Counted from the stretch's first letter, positions 36,179-43,808 are shown. The stretch is 64,000 nt of DNA from Alkalibacterium putridalgicola (GCF_900109825.1 NZ_FOBL01000005.1:1-64000), one strand, 5' to 3'. Translations and numbers: made by a program. Notes: generated from the letters alone by a model not told the origin.

Positions 36179-36375
36179 TTATTTACCGACCCCTCATTCA
36201 CTTTTTCATGGTCAAACGGAAGTGGTTTGTACACAACGTGTACATCAAAGCTATACATCCCGTCGTATGCCATATTATCTTCTGCATCAATCTGCACACG
36301 TTCTACCTTTTCGCCCTGGAGTATTTTATTTAATTTACTTATGGCTAGAGCCATCAATTCATCTTGGTTATTCAT
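36175..36375 (-). CDS. Small hypothetical early phage protein
   Basis: 66 residues beginning MNNQDELMALAISKLNKILQ. Its ribosome site (GAAGGAGCAGAC) lies inside the last codons of the upstream gene, and its stop overlaps the resolvase start. No family recognised. Confidence 0.65.
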   Translation of the reverse strand: MNNQDELMALAISKLNKILQGEKVERVQIDAEDNMAYDGMYSFDVHVVYKPLPFDHEKVNEGSVNK

Positions 36376-36391
36376 TCGTCTGCTCCTTCCA
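36372..36391. repeat. 20-bp junction repeat, copy 1 (EGADE/RBS)
   Basis: An identical 20-bp sequence occurs here and at 36730-36749. It encodes the last codons Glu-Gly-Ala-Asp-Glu-stop of the upstream gene and, in the same bases, the ribosome site and start of the downstream gene. A shortened version (ATTGCTCCTTCCA on the plus strand) lies at 37374-37386. Confidence 0.75.
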
Positions 36392-36728
36392 GTTCCAATT
36401 CTAGTATTTCAATCTCTTCTTCAGTGATTTTGGTAAAGCAATTTAGTTTTTCTTTTAACCAAATGTTCAGATTGGGATTATGGATATATAACCATTCTCC
36501 AATTCTCACTCGTTTCCAATCCCAACTGTCAAAATGTACGACAATGTGGTCTAAAGTACAGAAGACACTAATATGTCTCTCAAGCCCATATACAAAAAAC
36601 TCCATGCGATTCTGACTTTCCCACGTGTGATTATGCTTATAGTCAACAACAAGAAAGTCTAATTGGCTGTTTAACCTTTCCAGCAAAGGATCTATTTCGT
36701 CGAACATAGAAAGCTGATGCGATTCCAT
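36372..36728 (-). CDS. Hypothetical early phage protein
   Basis: 118 residues, beginning MESHQLSMFDEIDPLLERLN. It is rich in Trp, His and Asp (WESQNRMEFFVYGLERHISVF, HFDSWDWKRVRIGEW). It ends in ELELEGADE, the same ending as its upstream neighbour. No family recognised. Translationally coupled on both sides. Confidence 0.65.
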   Translation of the reverse strand: MESHQLSMFDEIDPLLERLNSQLDFLVVDYKHNHTWESQNRMEFFVYGLERHISVFCTLDHIVVHFDSWDWKRVRIGEWLYIHNPNLNIWLKEKLNCFTKITEEEIEILELELEGADE

Positions 36729-36729
36729 G

Positions 36730-36749
36730 TCATTCGTCTGCTCCTTCCA
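36730..36749. repeat. 20-bp junction repeat, copy 2 (EGADE/RBS)
   Basis: Identical to 36372-36391. Again it spans the 3' end of one gene (KMEGADE-stop) and the ribosome site of the next. Confidence 0.75.
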
Positions 36750-37044
36750 TTTTCTTAATTAGTAGAGCTGTTTCGTAAGGATAACGACTAGTATTTTCTA
36801 TCAAATCGTTTTCCATTTCGATTGGATAAGCCGGCAAAGCTGCACTTTTATTTACGTCTTCTTCCCTATACCCCCATCCGAAATCACGATATTTTTTCGG
36901 TTTCATTGAGTAAAAATAAACAGTGTTTTCTTCCCTGCATGCCCATTTATATCCTCGTTTGATTAATTCTTTCATAACTTCAAGCTGCTGCTTTTTTGTT
37001 TTTGCGCCGTTCAAAACTACTTTAGTGAACTCTTCGCTGTTCAT
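36730..37044 (-). CDS. Hypothetical early phage protein
   Basis: 104 residues, beginning MNSEEFTKVVLNGAKTKKQQLE. The middle is aromatic (VYFYSMKPKKYRDFGWGY) and the end is IKKMEGADE. No family recognised. The start is coupled to the upstream gene by a 4-nt overlap. Confidence 0.65.
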   Translation of the reverse strand: MNSEEFTKVVLNGAKTKKQQLEVMKELIKRGYKWACREENTVYFYSMKPKKYRDFGWGYREEDVNKSAALPAYPIEMENDLIENTSRYPYETALLIKKMEGADE

Positions 37045-37062
37045 TCCCTATCTTCCTTTCCT
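37041..37062. repeat. 22-bp junction repeat, copy 1 (KEDRE/RBS)
   Basis: An identical 22-bp sequence is found at 37280-37301. Both copies encode a Gly-Lys-Glu-Asp-Arg-Glu-stop ending and the ribosome site of the next gene. Confidence 0.75.
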
Positions 37063-37283
37063 GCAACTGCAATCACTCTAGGATAATCAGTGAATGTTCT
37101 ACCTTGTATCAGCATCCCGACAACATCATGCCGTTTGCTTTCGTTCTCGCCTGGAGAAGTTACCAAAGGAATCGGCCTGCGTTCCTCTTGAAGCATCATT
37201 GATAAGTCAATCACTTGCTCAGGAGTTAAGAGTAAACTCACATCTCCTTCTGTGGTATAAAGCGTGACTGTAATATTTTTCAT
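37041..37283 (-). CDS. Small hypothetical early phage protein
   Basis: 80 residues beginning MKNITVTLYTTEGDVSLLLTPEQVIDLSMML and ending VAGKEDRE. Probably an alpha/beta domain; no family recognised. It overlaps both neighbours by a few bases. Confidence 0.65.
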   Translation of the reverse strand: MKNITVTLYTTEGDVSLLLTPEQVIDLSMMLQEERRPIPLVTSPGENESKRHDVVGMLIQGRTFTDYPRVIAVAGKEDRE

Positions 37284-37301
37284 TCCCTATCTTCCTTTCC
37301 T
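37280..37301. repeat. 22-bp junction repeat, copy 2 (KEDRE/RBS)
   Basis: Identical to 37041-37062, at the end of the 30-residue membrane peptide gene and the start of the 80-residue gene. Confidence 0.75.
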
Positions 37302-37372
37302 ACCTGCATGAGACACATGACGCCAACACCGATATACGTTCCAATATATAACCCTAGTACGAGATACATCAT
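37280..37372 (-). CDS. 30-residue membrane micropeptide
   Basis: MMYLVLGLYIGTYIGVGVMC is followed by LMQVGKEDRE: one TM helix with a charged cytoplasmic end. The start is joined to the stop of the upstream gene as ATGA, AAGGAG lies 9 nt upstream, and its own stop overlaps the next start as ATGA. This chaining, plus the ribosome site, supports translation. The function is unknown. Confidence 0.55.
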   Translation of the reverse strand: MMYLVLGLYIGTYIGVGVMCLMQVGKEDRE

Positions 37373-37698
37373 TGGATTGCTCCTTCCAGTTCTTCTATCC
37401 CCGATCCAATTTGTCTGTTTAATAAGCTTTCAACCAACATATGCGTCCCCCATCCATTTAAAGACCAATACGTCTTAATAGATTCGAATCTGTAGGCAAT
37501 CGGTCGTTGCTCGCATCCTGATGGTTTCATTCCGAATACAAACATTGCCTTATTTTTATAGCAGACTTTGTAATAGTCATCGCCTTCAAAAACAGCAAAT
37601 TCCCGTGTCCTGTTAGCTTTAGCAAATGTGATATCAGGATAATTAACTGGTATGCCTTTAAACTCCTGCGGTTCAGAGAAGAGTGACAACTGTTCCAT
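37369..37698 (-). CDS. Hypothetical early phage protein
   Basis: 109 residues, beginning MEQLSLFSEPQEFKGIPVNYPD. A C-terminal stretch (SIKTYWSLNGWGTHMLVESLLNRQIGSGIEELEGAIQ) is predicted helical. The stop/start junction with the DnaD-like gene is TGATG. No family recognised. Confidence 0.65.
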   Translation of the reverse strand: MEQLSLFSEPQEFKGIPVNYPDITFAKANRTREFAVFEGDDYYKVCYKNKAMFVFGMKPSGCEQRPIAYRFESIKTYWSLNGWGTHMLVESLLNRQIGSGIEELEGAIQ

Positions 37699-38624
37699 CA
37701 GCCATTTGCTCCTTTCGCTTCTCTCATCCTTTGAATCATTGCCTTATATTCCGCTTCCTCTTCAGGTGATACCTTTTCATCTTTCTCTGGTTCATAATCA
37801 TCTCTCGCCCATTTCGGTAACGATTCGGATCGACTCGTGGATTGACTAGAAAAATTATTCTGTCGTGATTTAGATAATGATTCAGCTTCTGCAGCTTCAA
37901 CAGTTTTAATATCTTTATTCGCCCAACTTTTCATGATTGCCTTGGCATACGAGTATGGAGCGTTCTTTTCAATTGCTTTTTTTAAAGCCAACATAACCAC
38001 TTCATTGGATAAATCTTTACACCACATTTCTATATCTTGAGTGATGTGGCTGTTTGCCATTCCAAAATTATCTTGATAAAAACGATGGACGTTGACGTCG
38101 GAATGCTCTTCTTCTACTTTAGTTTTATTTACTTTAGTTTCCTTTACTTTACTTTGTGGTTTTCTGTTAGTAGGCTGGGCTGATAACTCTTGCTCAGGTT
38201 CGTTTTTACTAGTAGAAACGTCTGACTGTTCGGGTTTCTTGTCGTAGAAACTATTTAAAGTAGGTCTCGTAGGTGCTTTAGCTTTTCTGTTTTTATAAAC
38301 ATCAGCTATATTATCAACAAAGTGTTGACACCAAACGACTTGAGAATTCCACAATTCCCTATCGATTGCATCAAGATCAGCTAGTAAATCCAGTATCTTA
38401 CCAGCAGATTCATCGTCCTGGTGAGTTTTTGCTAGTAGAAACTGCCAGTGAGAAGAGTTTCTACAGTCATAAACATGACCGTCCGTTGTTGCTAGTAGCT
38501 CTAGCAACTTAAACCAGAATGCATAACCATCGTTTCCAAATTTAGATTCCAAAATAAACATCGTTTTTCCGCTATTAGCAATGTGAGGAAAATAATCAAC
38601 TGTTTGCTTTTTAGGTCTTGCCAT
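37698..38624 (-). CDS. Replication initiation protein (Lin1244/DnaD-like)
   Basis: 308 residues from the ATG at 38624 (AGGAGGTG upstream). The N-terminus MARPKKQTVDYFPH, then FILESKFGNDGYAFWFKLLELLATTDGHVYD, is the Lin1244/Lin1753-like winged-helix domain of phage replication proteins. A variable polar linker follows, then a DnaD-like C-terminal domain (FYQDNFGMANSHITQDIEMWCKDLSNEVVMLALKKAIEK...YSYAKAIMKSWANKDIKTVE). It probably loads replication proteins at the phage origin. No separate helicase loader gene is seen. Confidence 0.83.
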   Translation of the reverse strand: MARPKKQTVDYFPHIANSGKTMFILESKFGNDGYAFWFKLLELLATTDGHVYDCRNSSHWQFLLAKTHQDDESAGKILDLLADLDAIDRELWNSQVVWCQHFVDNIADVYKNRKAKAPTRPTLNSFYDKKPEQSDVSTSKNEPEQELSAQPTNRKPQSKVKETKVNKTKVEEEHSDVNVHRFYQDNFGMANSHITQDIEMWCKDLSNEVVMLALKKAIEKNAPYSYAKAIMKSWANKDIKTVEAAEAESLSKSRQNNFSSQSTSRSESLPKWARDDYEPEKDEKVSPEEEAEYKAMIQRMREAKGANG

Positions 38625-38664
38625 TCTTTCACCTCCTAAAAAGGGGAAACCCCCCCCTCTCTTG

Positions 38665-39549
38665 TTATTTTGGTGTGATCGTTCCCTCTTTGAACAACTC
38701 AGTAGATTCTTCATCATTTAGGTCCATAGGTCCATTAATTGTCTCTTGCTCTGACTCGTCATCTTCAATCATCTCTGCCTGCTTCAATTCGCCTTTTTCG
38801 TCCATCTCTTGGACTGTTTCGTCAGTTGTAACAGCTTTTTGCATTTCGATAGATAGAATACCCCACTTGGATAACATGTTCTTCAGGACCGTTTTTTGAG
38901 CCATTGCGTCATAGTCAGATTTCCACACACCTGTTAGCTGTTCTTTATTCTTTGATTTATTATGTTTGACTCTGTGCATCTCTACTTGCTGCTTCGTCCA
39001 GTAAACCGTCTTCTCAAAACCATTGACTAGTCTGAAATACGCCACGTATCCAATAACCTCATCTGATTCTTTTCCTTCTGGATCGAACTCAAATTCTTCT
39101 GTCAGTCTGTTCCAAGATTTTAATTCTCCCTCATACACTTCAGTTACATTTAAAGCCATATACTGTCCACTACGTTGAGCCAATTGAATGTAGCCTTTAT
39201 ACCCCAATTGGAATTGAGCAACCTTCTCATTCCCCTTTTTCCAATCTCTGAAAGGTACGATATAGGCATATCCTAAATTTTTATCAATCGGTAAATCGAG
39301 CGTTGCAGCTACCATTGCACTCGTTATGATACTCATAGGTTGAGCCTCGGCTAAGTTAGGATCGCCATTAACCATATTGAGTAATGAAGTAGTAAAGCCG
39401 CTTGCTTTTTCTTCCAATACTGCCTCAAATCTTTTTTGAACAGCAGGAGAGCTTAATAAAGACTTCAATGTCATTTGCTTAGCATTACTCACCTGGTTAT
39501 TTCCGTTGGATTTAGATATTTGATTTTTTAAACTTGAATTAGTCGCCAT
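38665..39549 (-). CDS. recT: RecT single-strand annealing protein
   Basis: 294 residues. RecT signatures: LKSLLSSPAVQKRFEAVLEEKASGFTTSLLNMVNGDPNLAEAQPMSIITSAMVAATLDLPIDKNLGYAYIVPF (read along residues 28-100) and QFQLGYKGYIQLAQRSGQY. It anneals complementary strands with the YqaJ exonuclease encoded next to it. The C-terminus is acidic (EDDESEQETINGP). Confidence 0.94.
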   Translation of the reverse strand: MATNSSLKNQISKSNGNNQVSNAKQMTLKSLLSSPAVQKRFEAVLEEKASGFTTSLLNMVNGDPNLAEAQPMSIITSAMVAATLDLPIDKNLGYAYIVPFRDWKKGNEKVAQFQLGYKGYIQLAQRSGQYMALNVTEVYEGELKSWNRLTEEFEFDPEGKESDEVIGYVAYFRLVNGFEKTVYWTKQQVEMHRVKHNKSKNKEQLTGVWKSDYDAMAQKTVLKNMLSKWGILSIEMQKAVTTDETVQEMDEKGELKQAEMIEDDESEQETINGPMDLNDEESTELFKEGTITPK

Positions 39550-39551
39550 GA

Positions 39552-40496
39552 TTATTTAATCTCCTTTATGGTTAGTTTTTTATAAGATGACACCTTGCTA
39601 TATTTATCAAACAGTTCAGGCGCTTCTTTTTTAATTCGTTTTGAATCAATTCGCGTACTTTCAATAGGTCTCCAAGTCACAATGTGACGAGGAGCTATTC
39701 CTACCTCTGCCTCTTGATCTCCTAGTTGAACTTTGATCATGTTGTCTATCTCTTTAATTGAGGTCTCAACTACTTTCTTTGTTTCTTGTAGTTCTTCTCT
39801 CTGATCTAAGAGGTCATCAATATCTTTCTTAAGAGCTATTTCTTTTCCCGGCTCAGATTTTGCATACCGTTCCTTAATGTAGTCTTCGGTTGACTGACTT
39901 CCATCAATCGCAGGAGGAATCATTTGTTTAACATTTACTTCCCAAAACTCAACTAATTGTTTCTGGATGATATCGATCAGTTCTTGGTCACGTTCAATCT
40001 TCTTCCAGACAAATTTCTGTCCTCCGATCAGAACAGCGATATAAGCATAGTCTCTATCTAGAACATTCATGTAATGCTGCACCTGACAGATATATTGTTC
40101 CGGTATCTCTTCTCCTTCCCAGCGATCAGCCAGGTACATAGAAGCTGTTTTACACTCTAGAATGGCATCCTCTCCTACTATATCCCTGTCTATATTTGCC
40201 GTTAAGAAGGGATATTCCGAATGTACAAACATTCTATTGGCTCTTCTAACTTTTTTACCCGTGCGTTCTGTAAATTCCTTAGCGACAACTTCTTCCAAAA
40301 TGTTCCCAAAGTGAGCAGCATCACTTACATCAGAATCGTCAATTTCAACTTGTCCTGTTTTATCGAGCCATAGCTGATAAGGAGAGTTATATTTATTCAG
40401 TCCCAAGATGGTAGCGACATCTGATCCACCTATACCTGACCTTCGCTGTTCCAACCAGTCCCTATGCGTCATACTTCGAGTATCAATAGTTTGCAT
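39552..40496 (-). CDS. YqaJ-family viral exonuclease
   Basis: 314 residues. The motif R-x-GIGGSDVATILGLNKYNSPYQLW opens the domain, the nuclease residues E-x...ECKTA (residues around 100-115) follow, and VQHYMNVL is the conserved Gln/His helix. It is the lambda-exonuclease-like partner of RecT and resects double-strand ends. The RBS is AGGAGGATTAAC. Confidence 0.93.
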   Translation of the reverse strand: MQTIDTRSMTHRDWLEQRRSGIGGSDVATILGLNKYNSPYQLWLDKTGQVEIDDSDVSDAAHFGNILEEVVAKEFTERTGKKVRRANRMFVHSEYPFLTANIDRDIVGEDAILECKTASMYLADRWEGEEIPEQYICQVQHYMNVLDRDYAYIAVLIGGQKFVWKKIERDQELIDIIQKQLVEFWEVNVKQMIPPAIDGSQSTEDYIKERYAKSEPGKEIALKKDIDDLLDQREELQETKKVVETSIKEIDNMIKVQLGDQEAEVGIAPRHIVTWRPIESTRIDSKRIKKEAPELFDKYSKVSSYKKLTIKEIK

Positions 40497-40514
40497 GTTA
40501 ATCCTCCTAAAATC

Positions 40515-40571
40515 TGTTATAATGTTGATAGATAGTTTTTCTTAGACACCTTACCAGAGGTGTCTTTTTTT
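40515..40571 (+). promoter_or_regulatory. Antisense mini transcription unit 2
   Basis: TGTTATAAT (40515-40523) on the plus strand is followed 20 nt later by the stem AGACACCT / AGGTGTCT and seven T. It lies opposite the leader of the YqaJ gene, at almost the same distance from its start codon as unit 1 from the ArpU gene start. The predicted RNA is about 40 nt. Confidence 0.45.
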
Positions 40572-40806
40572 AATAGATTCCTTCATCCCTGCAACGTTCT
40601 TCGTAGTAGTCTCTGTCTTCTTTCAATTCCTCAATAACTACATGCGCCTCGTCCAAACGGTTATAAAGCTGATTGACCCATACAAAGCACTCAGCTATTT
40701 TAGAATGACCTTCTTTTTCTGCGATTTCTTCCATTTCTCCAATAGTCTGAAGCATTTGTTCATCATGATCATATTCCTTCATCCGCTTTTCTATTTGTTG
40801 TTTCAT
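40570..40806 (-). CDS. Small hypothetical early phage protein
   Basis: 78 residues from the ATG at 40806. It is acidic and helical (MKQQIEKRMKEYDHDEQMLQ ... VIEELKEDRDYYEERCRDEGIY), probably a coiled coil. A TTG start four codons earlier is possible. No family recognised. Confidence 0.6.
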   Translation of the reverse strand: MKQQIEKRMKEYDHDEQMLQTIGEMEEIAEKEGHSKIAECFVWVNQLYNRLDEAHVVIEELKEDRDYYEERCRDEGIY

Positions 40807-40810
40807 ATCA

Positions 40811-41011
40811 TTACCCAACTTTCGTTTCTAGGTCTTCTAATATCATGTTGCGCAAAACGATTTTTTCTCTTTCCATCAGTTTATAATCTCGTTCAATATC
40901 TTCTCTTGCCTGCTTGGCTGTTAATCCGTTAGACATGATTCGTTTCCAGTCTTCAAAGGCATGATTAATCAAGACATAGCGCACTTCATTTTTAACGATT
41001 CCTATCATCAT
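40811..41011 (-). CDS. Small hypothetical early phage protein
   Basis: 66 residues, MMIGIVKNEVRYVLINHAFE..., with a helical middle (LTAKQAREDIERDYKLME). The tandem ATG start overlaps the upstream stop. TGGAGTG is the ribosome site. No family recognised. Confidence 0.6.
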   Translation of the reverse strand: MMIGIVKNEVRYVLINHAFEDWKRIMSNGLTAKQAREDIERDYKLMEREKIVLRNMILEDLETKVG

Positions 41012-41196
41012 TCAACACTCCAATCTGCTTTAAACGTGAAGTAAGCTACCATTATTAATGGGATGATGAAGAACTCTCCGCCCCAGCTTGGAGTTAATCC
41101 CATCGCTAGACGCTGATTTACTGCATAGTCTCTGGCCAGAATGGTTAATATCAACCCTATAGCGATCAGGGCTATTTCAACTTTTCTTCTTCTCAT
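41008..41196 (-). CDS. Small membrane protein
   Basis: 62 residues with two TM helices (about 6-21, VEIALIAIGLILTILA; about 38-54, GEFFIIPLIMVAYFTF) and a basic N-terminus (MRRRK). The ribosome site GAGGAAGG lies within the upstream small gene. Function unknown. Confidence 0.65.
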   Translation of the reverse strand: MRRRKVEIALIAIGLILTILARDYAVNQRLAMGLTPSWGGEFFIIPLIMVAYFTFKADWSVE

Positions 41197-41329
41197 TGGC
41201 TTCCTTCCTCTCTATTTTCTTCAACCCAATTTTTATTCCCTTGATGTAAAACTTCTCGAATGCCCAATCTATTTGCAGATAGGTTTCTAATCCTTCAAGT
41301 ATGATTTTTGCTTTTTCATCGTCAGTCAT
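41177..41329 (-). CDS. 50-residue basic phage protein
   Basis: MTDDEKAKIILEGLETYLQI followed by a Lys-rich C-terminal half (KGIKIGLKKIERKEANEKKKS). The ATG is preceded by AAAGGAGACACT at good spacing, and the 3' end overlaps the next start by 20 nt. No family recognised. Confidence 0.6.
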   Translation of the reverse strand: MTDDEKAKIILEGLETYLQIDWAFEKFYIKGIKIGLKKIERKEANEKKKS

Positions 41330-41343
41330 GATAGTGTCTCCTT

Positions 41344-41610
41344 TCACCATTCATTCATAATTTGATGGATGATCTCTTTAGCTTCATCCGCTGGGTACCA
41401 ACGTTTTCCCCCCGTACGCTTAATCATGATGACTTTCATCCGTGGGTCGTTCAAAATTTCTTCTACGCTGTTGGCTCCCATATCCAGTTTCTTTCTTAAA
41501 GTAGCTGCAGAAACAAACCAAAGTTCATTTATTTCCAATAGTGCCTCTCGTGTTTGCCTTCTCACTTCTTCTCTGACTAACTCATCGTCGATTTTTAACA
41601 TTGCTTGCAT
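41344..41610 (-). CDS. Hypothetical early phage protein, possibly DNA-binding
   Basis: 88 residues from the ATG at 41610 (GAGGAGTG upstream). The C-terminal part (WFVSAATLRKKLDMGANSVEEILNDPRMKVIMIKRTGGKRWYPADEAKEII, residues about 30-85) resembles excisionase/DUF771-like winged helices in small phage proteins. The assignment is tentative. Confidence 0.6.
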   Translation of the reverse strand: MQAMLKIDDELVREEVRRQTREALLEINELWFVSAATLRKKLDMGANSVEEILNDPRMKVIMIKRTGGKRWYPADEAKEIIHQIMNEW

Positions 41611-41615
41611 TCGAT

Positions 41616-42368
41616 TCACTCCTCAATGTCCATTAAAGCCGTTATTCCTCTGTCTTCTAAAATTTCATGAATGAACAATCGACCTTTCTGCGTCCATTTC
41701 GTATTCATTTTTGTGTCTGGTCTACCATCAGAACGCTTGATATTAATTGTTTGAGATTTTGTATATCCGTTATTCATGTGCTCTTTATATAGGATCCACT
41801 GGCCGCCTACTTTGTGCTGTATTCTTTCTTCGTGAAGTATCTTATTTAGTTGCTGTGGTGACATGCCATAATCTGCAGCTATTTGACTTGTAGCCAGTAA
41901 TCCTTTTGATTCAAGTATTGTATCCAGATAACTTATCTTCGGTTCATATTCTGCTATCAACTGCGCTTGCACTTCATTCTGATCAGCAAGGTATTTTAAC
42001 TGTCGCTGCTCTTCAATCCAGCGCTCTGCTCGTTTGATCGGATCCTCAATCATGTAGCTAGATTGGTTTTGTTCCATTTCGTTGAATCGCTTAACATATA
42101 ACGCTGTGAATATAGTCCCCTTTTTACCGATCAGCTTGTTTGCGACCATTTCGCATCCTTGTTTGGTTAATAAAAAACACGGTCTTTCTCGATTGTTAGG
42201 ATCTATATAAGCTGAATCGAGGAAGAAATCGCTGTGGGGAACTTTCCCCTCTGCTAAATAACCAATATATTTCCGAATATCTTTCAAGAGTTCGTTATGT
42301 TGCTTTCCGATCATTTCCGCTACTTCTCTTGATTCAATCGTTTGTTTGCTTGTCATTGTCATTAACAT
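41616..42368 (-). CDS. Phage antirepressor (Rha/KilAC type)
   Basis: 250 residues. The N-terminal Rha domain: TIESREVAEMIGKQHNELLKDIRKYIGYL, SDFFLDSAYIDPNNRERPCFLLTKQGCEMVANKLIGKKG. The C-terminal ANT/KilAC domain: LDTILESKGLLATSQIAADYGMSPQQLNKILHEERIQHKVGGQWILYKEH. Such proteins interfere with repressors or regulate early genes. RBS GGAGGGGA. Confidence 0.9.
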   Translation of the reverse strand: MLMTMTSKQTIESREVAEMIGKQHNELLKDIRKYIGYLAEGKVPHSDFFLDSAYIDPNNRERPCFLLTKQGCEMVANKLIGKKGTIFTALYVKRFNEMEQNQSSYMIEDPIKRAERWIEEQRQLKYLADQNEVQAQLIAEYEPKISYLDTILESKGLLATSQIAADYGMSPQQLNKILHEERIQHKVGGQWILYKEHMNNGYTKSQTINIKRSDGRPDTKMNTKWTQKGRLFIHEILEDRGITALMDIEE

Positions 42369-42371
42369 TTG

Positions 42372-42896
42372 TTATTCCCCTCCCATATACTTCTGTCTCT
42401 TCCAATGCGGCACTCTCTGCTGTACTGCAGACATCAAAGATAGATTGACTTTCTCAAGGATCGAAACAATGCAGCGTGTTTCAATAAATACTTCATCTAA
42501 AAAGTTGAGAGCGTAATCTAATATCTCTTCTTTATCTTGTTCAGTTAACGCTTCGCTATTTTTAGTAAGAAGCAACATAGCTCTGTTCTTTCGTGATTTT
42601 CGTTCTTCGGTTTCCAATTTATGGATGATATCCAATGTGTGAGGTGATTGCTGATAGACGTCTGATCTCATCGGCGGGATCACGCTGAAAACTTTGTGTG
42701 ACATGTCTTGACTGAAAAGAGAATCATCCAAATACGTTGCCATGTCTTCCATCGCTTCTACCGGTGCTGGATCGCCTCGGAAATACCCATTAATAGTTGT
42801 CTTTGCTCTAAAGGTACCTTTTGATAGTGTTACTTGCGTCATCCCTTTGCGTTGAATTGCTTCTTTTAATTCTTGATTAATCACTTTGGAACTCAT
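42372..42896 (-). CDS. Phage regulator with XRE-like helix-turn-helix
   Basis: 174 residues from the ATG at 42896 (AAAGGATG upstream). The N-terminal ~50 residues (KEAIQRKGMTQVTLSKGTFRAKTTINGYFRGDPAPVEAMEDMATYLD) form a lambda-repressor-like helix-turn-helix. The rest is helical with a C-terminal VPHWKRQKYMGGE. It overlaps the upstream XRE gene by 20 nt. Probably early gene control. Confidence 0.75.
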   Translation of the reverse strand: MSSKVINQELKEAIQRKGMTQVTLSKGTFRAKTTINGYFRGDPAPVEAMEDMATYLDDSLFSQDMSHKVFSVIPPMRSDVYQQSPHTLDIIHKLETEERKSRKNRAMLLLTKNSEALTEQDKEEILDYALNFLDEVFIETRCIVSILEKVNLSLMSAVQQRVPHWKRQKYMGGE

Positions 42897-43095
42897 TTTT
42901 ATCATCCTTTCTTAAATCGTCTAAGCTGACCTCTAAGGCATCTGCTAACTTACATGCCAGGTCAAAACTAGGTTTCTTAATCTTCCCGTTCTTTAGTGCG
43001 CTGATCACTGTATTATTGACTCCAGCTTTCTTTGCCAACTGATTTTGATTCCACTCTTTTTCCTTCATCAATTTGTAAACGTTTTTCCACATCAT
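42877..43095 (-). CDS. Small XRE-family regulator
   Basis: 72 residues, essentially one helix-turn-helix domain (LMKEKEWNQNQLAKKAGVNNTVISALKNGKIKKPSFDLACKLADALEVSLDDL). Cro-like in size. The palindrome CGCAACATATTGCG at 43119-43132, 24 bp upstream, may be its operator. RBS AGGAGAT. Confidence 0.8.
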   Translation of the reverse strand: MMWKNVYKLMKEKEWNQNQLAKKAGVNNTVISALKNGKIKKPSFDLACKLADALEVSLDDLRKDDKNEFQSD

Positions 43096-43118
43096 CTAGT
43101 ATCTCCTTTTCATGTTCG

Positions 43119-43132
43119 CGCAACATATTGCG
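43119..43132. promoter_or_regulatory. Candidate operator palindrome in the divergent early region
   Basis: CGCAA-CATA-TTGCG, a perfect dyad between the divergent genes at 43095 and 43228. A second perfect palindrome, ACTTATATAAGT, lies at 43159-43170. Either could bind one of the nearby XRE proteins. Confidence 0.4.
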
Positions 43133-43227
43133 ACTGATGGTGTTATTTGTTAAGCTATACTTATATAAGTCGACCGATACCAACTGAGCGATTTATATAA
43201 ATTAAAGTTGAAAGCGAGGTGTTACAG

Positions 43228-43404
43228 ATGCCTTTATCAAACGAACAGAGAGCTCATGATTTGACTATCGCTGCATTATCATTTCTACTAGATTCAAATT
43301 CACTTGTTAAAGAAAATGATGATGGTGATTATCACATTGATATTTATAAAGAGTACAAATCGCTATATGAAGATACTTTAAAGTCAATTAATAAAGATTT
43401 TTAA
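43228..43404 (+). CDS. Small hypothetical rightward phage protein
   Basis: 58 residues from the ATG at 43228 (GCGAGGTG upstream): MPLSNEQRAHDLTIAALSFL and an acidic C-terminal half. No family recognised. It runs against the leftward early operon and its end overlaps the small gene 43388-43516 on the other strand. Confidence 0.5.
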   Translation: MPLSNEQRAHDLTIAALSFLLDSNSLVKENDDGDYHIDIYKEYKSLYEDTLKSINKDF

Positions 43405-43516
43405 ACCGGCCAATAGTTTTGCCATCTATCTTTATGTCAATTGGTTTTGGTTTAATCGCTATTCTAGCTAAACCAATAGTTGTGAGGGCGATTAGTGTGA
43501 TGATCATTTTTTTCAT
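43388..43516 (-). CDS. 42-residue membrane or secreted peptide
   Basis: MKKMIITLIALTTIGLARIA, then IKPKPIDIKIDGKTIGRFKNLY. One N-terminal hydrophobic helix after two Lys, then a basic tail. GAAAGGACG precedes the ATG at good spacing. Function unknown. Confidence 0.45.
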   Translation of the reverse strand: MKKMIITLIALTTIGLARIAIKPKPIDIKIDGKTIGRFKNLY

Positions 43517-43565
43517 TTTTGGCGTCCTTTCTTCTGACATATTCTCCATAAAAGGAGGTGATTCT

Positions 43566-43808
43566 ATGGCTACACATGTATACGCTAATATAGTCGGCAC
43601 TTGGGTAGACTTGACTGAAGATGACTCTTGCGTAATGGGGCCGCATTTTACTTCTCCCTATATTTGGTGGGAGGAAAATGCAGAAATTTATAGTCCTATA
43701 CGCAAAGAACAAGAACATACTTTTTATAACCAAGACTACGTACATGTAAGATACAAAAATATCGATTATCGTTTACAACCCTGTCATATACAAATTGTTC
43801 AAAAATGA
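43566..43808 (+). CDS. Small hypothetical rightward phage protein
   Basis: 80 residues, MATHVYANIVGTWVDLTEDD..., rich in Trp, Tyr and His. The ribosome site AAAAGGAGGTGAT is a near-complete match to the 16S anti-Shine-Dalgarno, which strongly supports translation. No family recognised. It sits in the middle of the leftward control region in opposite orientation. Confidence 0.6.
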   Translation: MATHVYANIVGTWVDLTEDDSCVMGPHFTSPYIWWEENAEIYSPIRKEQEHTFYNQDYVHVRYKNIDYRLQPCHIQIVQK

